Shown piece after piece: positions 7,410 through 11,779 of a DNA stretch of 11,779 bases. This stretch comes from PVC group bacterium (lineage in GTDB: Bacteria; GCA-001730085; JADFSZ01): NCBI GenBank assembly GCA_022560555.1, contig JADFSZ010000037.1:1-11779 (forward strand), given 5' to 3'. The translations under genes and the position numbers were made by a program. Within the stretch, counting starts at the first letter, position 1. Each line of letters begins with the position of its first letter. The notes beneath the pieces are model-generated. The model was not told where the DNA came from. It searched no databases and saw only the letters and a list, made by a program, of their open reading frames with translations.

Positions 7410-7418
7410 TACGATAGA

Positions 7419-7490
7419 TACCCGGTGGTGTAATTGGTAACACTACAGGTTTTGGTCCTGTTATTCCTGGTTCAAGTCCAGGCCGGGTAG
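7419..7490 (+). tRNA. tRNA-Gln (anticodon TTG)
   Basis: A complete cloverleaf of 72 bases. The acceptor strands TACCCGG (7419-7425) and CCGGGTA (7483-7489) pair perfectly, with discriminator G at 7490. The D arm is GTG-TAATTGGTAA-CAC. The anticodon arm ACAGG-TTTTGGT-CCTGT places TTG at positions 34-36, which reads CAA and CAG (Gln). The variable region is TATT and the T arm is CCTGG-TTCAAGT-CCAGG. The 3' CCA is not encoded, so it must be added by a nucleotidyltransferase. A strong terminator begins 13 bases after the gene. Confidence 0.97.
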
Positions 7491-7503
7491 TTTATTGATC
7501 CGA

Positions 7504-7531
7504 AACGCCGAAGATGTTCGGCGTTTTTTTT
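7504..7531 (+). terminator. Intrinsic terminator of the tRNA-Gln transcript
   Basis: A perfect 9-base-pair stem, AACGCCGAA (7504-7512) and TTCGGCGTT (7517-7525), with a GATG tetraloop. The T run spans 7524-7531. This is a textbook rho-independent terminator and it separates the tRNA from the dnaG-rpoD unit. Confidence 0.92.
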
Positions 7532-7581
7532 GCATATATTTTGAGAAAGCTTTGGAGGAGGCACCACATCTTATATATGCA
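7531..7581. repeat. AT-rich inverted repeat upstream of the dnaG promoter
   Basis: TGCATATAT (7531-7539) is the exact reverse complement of ATATATGCA (7573-7581). The 33 bases between them include a GGAGGAGG run (7554-7561) that looks like a ribosome site but serves no supported reading frame. Another ATATATTATGCA occurs just downstream near 7604-7615. The repeat lies upstream of the predicted promoter, so it would act as DNA (protein-binding site or cruciform) if at all. It may also simply be AT-rich spacer. Confidence 0.3.
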
Positions 7582-7624
7582 ATATATTGATAAAATTTGC
7601 CTTATATATTATGCAGGAAAAAGG

Positions 7625-7651
7625 TTGACAAAGACCTCTATATAGTATAAA
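7625..7651 (+). promoter_or_regulatory. Probable promoter of the dnaG-rpoD operon
   Basis: A perfect TTGACA (7625-7630) is followed by an A/T-rich stretch with TATAAA at 7646-7651, a spacer of 15 bases; shifted frames such as TAAATT at 7648-7653 give 17. A start near 7658 leaves a leader of about 75 bases to the dnaG ATG at 7733. The short spacer to the best -10 box is the main doubt. Confidence 0.55.
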
Positions 7652-7732
7652 TTTATTTACTTTTTCTAGGTATAAGTCCTTTGATATCATAAGTTTCACG
7701 AAGAGTAACCTTTGCTTGGGTGGTTAGGTTTT

Positions 7733-9493
7733 ATGTTTATCTCCAGGGAGGCAATCAGCGAAATCCAGTCAAAGTGTGATATTGTTGATGTGATTTCCTT
7801 TCATATTCCGCTCAAGAAGATCGGAAAAAACTTCAAATGCTTGTGTCCTTTCCATCAAGAAAAAACCCCTTCCTTTGTTGTCAATCCTGACAAACAGATT
7901 TTTCACTGTTTTGGATGCGGAGTGGGGGGCAATGTGTTTTCATTTGTGATGGAATATGAAAAGGCGGATTTTCAGGAGGCCGTGCGAATTCTTGCAGAAC
8001 GCACGGGCGTATCGCTCAAAGAGGGTGATGCTGCCCGCAGACAGGTTCCCTCTATCCGGGATCAAATGTTTGATGTGAATGAAATGGCGATGAAGTATTT
8101 TCAAAAAATCCTGGAGCATCCCAAACATGGTCAAAGTGCGGCAGCCTATTTAAAAGAAAGGTTGATTACGGACAAATCCATCGAAAGCTTTCGCTTGGGA
8201 TTCTCTCCTAATGATTGGGTTGGTTTATTTCAGGCCGCAACGAAGAAAGAAATTCCCCCGCTCGTTTTAGAAAAGGCAGGGCTTATTATCAAAAATGATA
8301 CACGTAACTCGCATTACGATCGATTCCGAAATCGACTTATGTTTCCCATCCTCAATGTCTACAATAAGGTTATTGGCTTTGGGGCAAGGGCACTGGGTGA
8401 TGAGATGCCAAAGTATGTCAATACCCCCGAAACTGAAGTATTTAGTAAGGGCAGGCATCTCTATGGGTTGCACTTAGCTAAAAAGAGAATTTTGGAAGAT
8501 GATTTTGTTGTCATTGTTGAAGGGTACACGGATTGTATACGGCTGCATCAGGCCGGAGTTTCAAATTGTGTAGCTACCTTAGGAACGGCATTGACGAGCG
8601 AACACGCGCGTTTGATCAAAAGGTATACTACAAAAATACTGATAATTTTTGATGCGGATGCGGCTGGCCAAACGGCCATGTTGCGCAGCTTGGATTTGTT
8701 TTTGGAAGAAGATATGACGGTAAAAATCGCAACTCTTCCCGAGGGATATGATCCGGATTCGTATGTGTCGGAATTTGGACTAAACGGTTTTGAGAAACTT
8801 CACGCTCAAAGCAAGGACTTTTATCAATACAAAATGGATTTTTTGAAAAGAAGCGCAAAGACACTGGATATTCATGCTAAGGTTCGTATTTCGGATGAGA
8901 TGTTTTTAACCATTCGAAAAATTAACAACGAGATTATGCGTCAGGATTATCTGGCGCGCTTAGCGGACGATCTAGAGTTAGAGTCTTCCGTTGTTATCGC
9001 GGAGTATAATACGCGTCAGCAAAAACGTCCGGTTAAAAACAACTTCCAAGAAAAAGTTGCTCATAAGAGCAAAAAAAACGTCGCGGAAGAAATGCTTTTA
9101 AGGCTAATGTTTCATTATCCCCAGATGGTGGGTTATGTAAAAGAAAAACTTTCGCCTAGCCAATTTATGGATCCGGATCTCGCCAAAATCGCTACAAGTC
9201 TCATAGAAGACGAAGCGATTGATGAGCATATTGTTTCACGGATTATCAATCGTCTGCAGGACGTCCATCTGCACCAGTTGGTGGCGCGACTGAGTGAGGA
9301 GCCCTTTGAAACCCGGGAGCCGAAAGAGGCCATCAATGATTGTTTGCAGCGGATGTATGAGAACTTTCAAAAGAACAAGAAGGAGCAGCTAAAATTGATG
9401 ATCAAAAAAATGGAAGATGAGCGCAATTATGACGAAATGAACAAATATTTGAAAGAATATAAAATTTTAGCTGAAATGCAAACGAAAAGGTAG
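7733..9493 (+). CDS. dnaG: DNA primase DnaG
   Basis: Synthesises RNA primers at the replication fork, working with the DnaB helicase. Numbered from the ATG at 7733 (586 residues): the CHC2 zinc-binding domain has CPFH and HCFGCG with ligands Cys38, His41, Cys59 and Cys62. The catalytic core has FGARAL near 216-221 and YVNTPET at 228-234. The TOPRIM fold follows, with the metal-binding Glu263 in VVIVEGYTD and Asp307/Asp309 in IIFDADAAGQ. The C-terminal part (about 445-586) is less conserved and is in the position of the DnaB-binding domain. The frame is open to a TTG at 7712, but the MFISREAISEIQSKCDIVDVI start fits the usual DnaG N terminus, with GGGTGG 9 bases upstream as a modest ribosome site, so I prefer ATG 7733. 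rpoD follows after 153 bases, the conserved dnaG-rpoD order; rpsU, often upstream in other bacteria, is absent here. Confidence 0.96.
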   Translation: MFISREAISEIQSKCDIVDVISFHIPLKKIGKNFKCLCPFHQEKTPSFVVNPDKQIFHCFGCGVGGNVFSFVMEYEKADFQEAVRILAERTGVSLKEGDAARRQVPSIRDQMFDVNEMAMKYFQKILEHPKHGQSAAAYLKERLITDKSIESFRLGFSPNDWVGLFQAATKKEIPPLVLEKAGLIIKNDTRNSHYDRFRNRLMFPILNVYNKVIGFGARALGDEMPKYVNTPETEVFSKGRHLYGLHLAKKRILEDDFVVIVEGYTDCIRLHQAGVSNCVATLGTALTSEHARLIKRYTTKILIIFDADAAGQTAMLRSLDLFLEEDMTVKIATLPEGYDPDSYVSEFGLNGFEKLHAQSKDFYQYKMDFLKRSAKTLDIHAKVRISDEMFLTIRKINNEIMRQDYLARLADDLELESSVVIAEYNTRQQKRPVKNNFQEKVAHKSKKNVAEEMLLRLMFHYPQMVGYVKEKLSPSQFMDPDLAKIATSLIEDEAIDEHIVSRIINRLQDVHLHQLVARLSEEPFETREPKEAINDCLQRMYENFQKNKKEQLKLMIKKMEDERNYDEMNKYLKEYKILAEMQTKR

Positions 9494-9646
9494 TTGTTTT
9501 ATATATTCAACTCTATAACTAGAAGATATTCCGTACGTTACGTTTTTAATAATCAAAATGGCTAAAAAGGAAACGAGTCAATCTTGACAAAATAAAACTA
9601 AGAGGAAATCCTCAAAAAAGAAAGATTCTTAAAAAGGAAAAATACT

Positions 9647-11497
9647 GTGAAAAAGAAAAAGAGACCCTCAGGGAAACCATCCGTAAAGAAAAAGATGAAA
9701 ATTAGATTAAAGAGAGGCCATCCTGAAAAGAAAGGCGTCAAAAGAAACCATTCGATGACATCGTTAAGAAAGACTAAGATTCTTCCCCCGACGCAGGGAG
9801 ATGTCCGGCAGCGTCCCATGGGTGGGAAGCCTGCCGGGGCCGTGAGCACTATGGTTTACCAACCGTCGGCTCGAGAGGAGAAACGGGAGCAGAATGAGTT
9901 TGATAAATTATTGAAGACAGGTATTGAGCGCGGCTATTTAACGTACGATATGTTGAACGATATGCTCCCGTCCGATGTGACGGAAGCTGTTCATATTGAT
10001 GAAATATTAGATCGGCTGAATGAAGCTGGTGTGCGTGTTGTTGATGAGGCCGAAGCCGAGAGAATCGATAGGGAGGAAGTAACGGTGGGGCCGATAGACG
10101 CAAAAGCGGTTCAGGAAAATATCTCCTACCCTCAAGCCCGATCCGTAGACTCGGTTCGTATGTATCTGAAAGAAATGGGAGAAATTGATCTATTAACTCA
10201 CGTAGAAGAAATTGCATTAGCTAAAGCGATTGAAGCGGCCGAAGAAAAGCTTATGGATTGTGTCTTTTTGTCGCCGCTTATGATGAAAGAAATTTCTCAG
10301 ATCTTTAAGGGGGTTAAAAATAAAATCATTAATCCCGAGGATGTATTTGCTGATATTAATTATATCAAGAAGCATCGCGTATTAAGTAAAATCCCAAAAT
10401 GGGTGACAAAAATATCGAATATTCATAGAACAATTGCGGCCAATGTCAATCGTATCTCAAAAACACGCAATAATGAGAAGAAGAAACATCTGGACAATAA
10501 GATTAACGGCTACGAAAGAAAGATTGTTGAATTGTATCGCGGAATGAACCTGGATGCCGTGATGATTATTGAGATTGGCAAGAAGATAAAGATGATCTTT
10601 AACGAAGTTAAAAAATCGGATCTTAAAGTCAAAAAAATGAAAGATGGGAAAAATACTTCGAATAATCGGGCTGTTGAGAAAATTAAGTTAAGAAAACTTC
10701 TTTCTGAAACAAAAATGGATATTGCAGGATTGCGAAACTTGACGCATAGTATTGTTCGATGTGAATCGGAACTAGATGCTCGAAAAAAAGAGCTTGTGAG
10801 CGCTAATCTGCGTTTGGTAGTGAGCATCGCGAAAAAGTACACGAATAGGGGCTTGTCTTTCCTGGATTTAATTCAAGAAGGAAATATTGGCCTGATGAAA
10901 GCCGTTGACAAGTTTGAGTATCAGCGGGGGTATAAATTCAGCACATACGCAACATGGTGGATAAGGCAAGCCATTACACGTGCGATCGCGGATCAAGCAC
11001 GTACGATCCGCATCCCGGTTCATATGATTGAAACCATCAACAAGCTTCTTCGTATTACACGTAAGCTTGTACAGGAATACGGCCGTGAACCGACGCCTGA
11101 AGAAGTATCCGAGGAGTTGGAATTGCCCATCGAGAAGGTTCGGGGGATTATTAAAATTGCTCAAGAGCCCATTAGCTTACAGGCCCCCATCGGCGAAGAG
11201 GGCGACAGCCATTTTGGGGATTTTATTGAAGATAAAACAGCGATTAGTCCCGCGAGCGCGACAGCCTATTCTATGCTGAAAGAACAAATGAGTGATATTT
11301 TGGATTCATTGAGTGAGCGTGAGAAGAAAGTTCTTAAACTTCGATTTGGGATTATTGACGGCTATCCACGGACATTGGAAGAAGTGGGGCAGATTTTTAA
11401 TGTTACGCGTGAACGTGTGCGTCAAATTGAGGCAAAAGCCTTAAAGAAGCTGCGGCATCCTACACGGGCCCGTAAATTAGAGGGCTTTCTGGAATAA
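9647..11497 (+). CDS. rpoD: Primary RNA polymerase sigma factor RpoD (sigma70) with a basic N-terminal extension
   Basis: Directs RNA polymerase to housekeeping promoters. Domains in order (616 residues): a Lys/Arg-rich extension (1-46, 20 of the first 44 residues basic), a linker, region 1.1 (about 84-140, [20 protein letters not shown]), region 1.2 (about 166-200, [17 protein letters not shown]), and a charged non-conserved region (about 200-372). Region 2 (about 378-450) carries [30 protein letters not shown] and [15 protein letters not shown]. Region 3 spans about 458-530 ([11 protein letters not shown] to GDFIEDK). Region 4 (about 546-612) includes the helix-turn-helix [23 protein letters not shown]. 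Regions 1.1 and 1.2 identify it as the primary, not an alternative, sigma factor. The start is GTG at 9647, supported by AAGGA at 9634-9638, 8 bases upstream; an in-frame stop at 9599-9601 limits earlier starts. The consensus-like promoters elsewhere in the window agree with a sigma70 of this type. Confidence 0.96.
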   Translation: MKKKKRPSGKPSVKKKMKIRLKRGHPEKKGVKRNHSMTSLRKTKILPPTQGDVRQRPMGGKPAGAVSTMVYQPSAREEKREQNEFDKLLKTGIERGYLTYDMLNDMLPSDVTEAVHIDEILDRLNEAGVRVVDEAEAERIDREEVTVGPIDAKAVQENISYPQARSVDSVRMYLKEMGEIDLLTHVEEIALAKAIEAAEEKLMDCVFLSPLMMKEISQIFKGVKNKIINPEDVFADINYIKKHRVLSKIPKWVTKISNIHRTIAANVNRISKTRNNEKKKHLDNKINGYERKIVELYRGMNLDAVMIIEIGKKIKMIFNEVKKSDLKVKKMKDGKNTSNNRAVEKIKLRKLLSETKMDIAGLRNLTHSIVRCESELDARKKELVSANLRLVVSIAKKYTNRGLSFLDLIQEGNIGLMKAVDKFEYQRGYKFSTYATWWIRQAITRAIADQARTIRIPVHMIETINKLLRITRKLVQEYGREPTPEEVSEELELPIEKVRGIIKIAQEPISLQAPIGEEGDSHFGDFIEDKTAISPASATAYSMLKEQMSDILDSLSEREKKVLKLRFGIIDGYPRTLEEVGQIFNVTRERVRQIEAKALKKLRHPTRARKLEGFLE

Positions 11498-11514
11498 ACC
11501 ATTGGGCATCCTTT

Positions 11515-11715
11515 CTCTTCAGTGGGCCCTTAGTCCCTTCCAGGGATGAAATATCTTGGGTTCCAGACTTGGGGAGTCCCCAAAAGGGGACGAGATATTT
11601 CGGGCTCCAGGTTGGGGAGTACCCTATAGGGCACGAGATATTTCGGGCTCCAGGTTGGGGAGCTCTGCTGGTTACTCGCCACAAATCGGCGAGCAGGGAG
11701 CAGGGGATCATAATC
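11515..11715 (+). pseudogene. Broken partial copy of the downstream CAT-anticodon tRNA, split by a hairpin array
   Basis: Two separate pieces match the intact tRNA that starts at 11738. The left piece, CTCTTCAGTGGGCCCTTAG (11515-11533), matches 11729-11747 at 18 of 19 bases and covers six flanking bases, the tRNA 5' acceptor strand and position 10. The right piece, GAGCAGGGGATCATAATC (11698-11715), matches 11760-11778 with a single base missing and covers the 3' half of the D stem, the anticodon stem and the loop. They are in the same order and orientation as in the real tRNA. Between them the D loop is replaced by about 164 bases of repeat array. The copy has no 3' half that I can see, so it cannot make a tRNA. 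Confidence 0.65.
11533..11693 (+). repeat. Periodic hairpin array (43-44 base period)
   Basis: Three copies of a conserved 27-28 base block (11548-11575, 11592-11618, 11635-11661) alternate with short palindromes. Blocks two and three are identical (GAGATATTTC followed by GGGCTCCAGGTTGGGGA); block one differs at a handful of positions plus one inserted base. The palindromes are GTCCCTTCCAGGGAT (11533-11547), GTCCCCAAAAGGGGAC (11576-11591, perfect 6-pair stem), GTACCCTATAGGGCAC (11619-11634, one A/C mismatch), and a larger imperfect one with core CTCGCC/GGCGAG (11675-11680, 11688-11693). Stem sequences differ but the pairing is mostly kept. No T run follows any stem, so these are not ordinary terminators. 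No convincing coding use is seen. The family is unknown to me; it is probably a dispersed intergenic repeat of this genome. Confidence 0.8.
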
Positions 11716-11737
11716 TAATATGTTTTTGCTCTTCATT

Positions 11738-11779
11738 GGGCCCTTAGCTCAGTTGGTTAGAGCAGGGGACTCATAATCC
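11738..11779 (+). tRNA. tRNA with CAT anticodon, probably tRNA-Ile2 (or elongator Met), 3' end beyond window
   Basis: The first 42 bases of a tRNA: acceptor 5' strand GGGCCCT, TA, D arm GCTC-AGTTGGTTA-GAGC, base 26 A, anticodon 5' stem GGGGA, loop CTCATAA with anticodon CAT, then TCC before the window ends. The CTCATAA loop is shared by elongator tRNA-Met and by tRNA-Ile2, whose C34 is modified to lysidine by TilS. The CCTTAGCTCAG and GGTTAGAGCAGG pattern is closer to the tRNA-Ile2 sequences I remember from Escherichia coli and Bacillus, so I lean to Ile2. The acceptor 3' strand and discriminator base, needed to decide, are not in the window. Confidence 0.85.

Noticed and set aside
7554-7645. 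GGAGGAGG followed by an ATG at 7577 opening a 22-codon frame in the dnaG leader
   Set aside because: The spacing of about 15 bases is too long, the peptide has no recognisable features, and it spans the predicted promoter.
7712-7733. TTG at 7712 as the dnaG start, adding seven residues
   Set aside because: The extra residues (MLGWLGF) do not match the normal DnaG N terminus and the site upstream is weak; ATG 7733 gives the expected start.
9584-9612. TTGACA at 9584 as a promoter just before rpoD
   Set aside because: No -10-like sequence lies 15-19 bases downstream; the AT-rich words present are too close.
9558-9628. Lys/Ser-rich reading MAKKETSQS, then a TGA, then [14 protein letters not shown], just upstream of rpoD; a possible former or recoded sigma-factor N terminus
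   Set aside because: It has an in-frame TGA and then TAA, no ribosome site before its ATG, and lies in a different frame from rpoD. A-rich DNA reads as Lys in several frames. The GTG at 9647 has a good site of its own.
11533-11693. Reading the repeat array as a CRISPR
   Set aside because: The variable parts are 15-16 base palindromes, too short for spacers and self-complementary; only three repeats are present, they degenerate at the 5' end, and no cas gene is near.
11460-11747. Open frames on both strands across the hairpin array, with repeated Pro/Trp/Tyr-containing peptides
   Set aside because: The peptide repeats simply reflect the DNA repeat; there are no ribosome sites, the frames run into rpoD or the tRNA, and the palindromes explain the region better.

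Overview
The window is 11.8 kb of compact bacterial chromosome with moderate to low GC. It holds eight protein genes (one cut by the left edge), two tRNA genes (one cut by the right edge) and several repeat-rich spacers. I see no phage, transposase or CRISPR genes. The mix is: a dnaG-rpoD pair, a SpoVG-family protein with an inserted zinc ribbon, a 31-residue COX24/AURKAIP1-like ribosomal-type peptide, long-form HisG, MtnA and squalene-hopene cyclase. It suggests a Gram-negative-type member of a deeply branching, mostly uncultured phylum. Omnitrophota or a relative is my best guess, but this is inference from gene style and not a database result.

Region by region. (a) 1-1640, plus strand: the end of a CPBP-family membrane protease overlaps mtnA (methylthioribose-1-phosphate isomerase, methionine salvage) by 4 bases. 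(b) 3774-1669, minus strand: squalene-hopene cyclase, convergent with mtnA and divergent from hisG. The 218-base spacer to hisG carries a good sigma70-type promoter in each direction. (c) 3993-6585, plus strand: hisG, a 31-codon very basic ribosomal-type gene absent from longer-ORF lists, and a membrane-anchored or exported protein of about 13 TPR motifs. They are closely spaced and probably share the hisG promoter. (d) 6719-7222: the spoVG-like gene with its own likely promoter. (e) 7223-7732: a patch of inverted GATAA(C/T)CG motifs, tRNA-Gln(TTG), a strong intrinsic terminator, then an AT-rich leader with a TTGACA promoter for dnaG. (f) 7733-11497: dnaG and rpoD, the core of the classical macromolecular-synthesis operon, here without rpsU immediately upstream. 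(g) 11498-11779: a periodic hairpin array lying inside what looks like a broken duplicate of a tRNA, directly followed by the intact tRNA (CAT anticodon), which runs off the window.

Most genes are housekeeping: replication priming, primary sigma factor, histidine and methionine metabolism, translation. The three most unusual items are the hairpin array splitting a partial tRNA copy (11515-11747), the zinc-ribbon SpoVG (6719-7222) and the mini ribosomal-type gene (4900-4995). I found no evidence of a multi-gene undescribed system.
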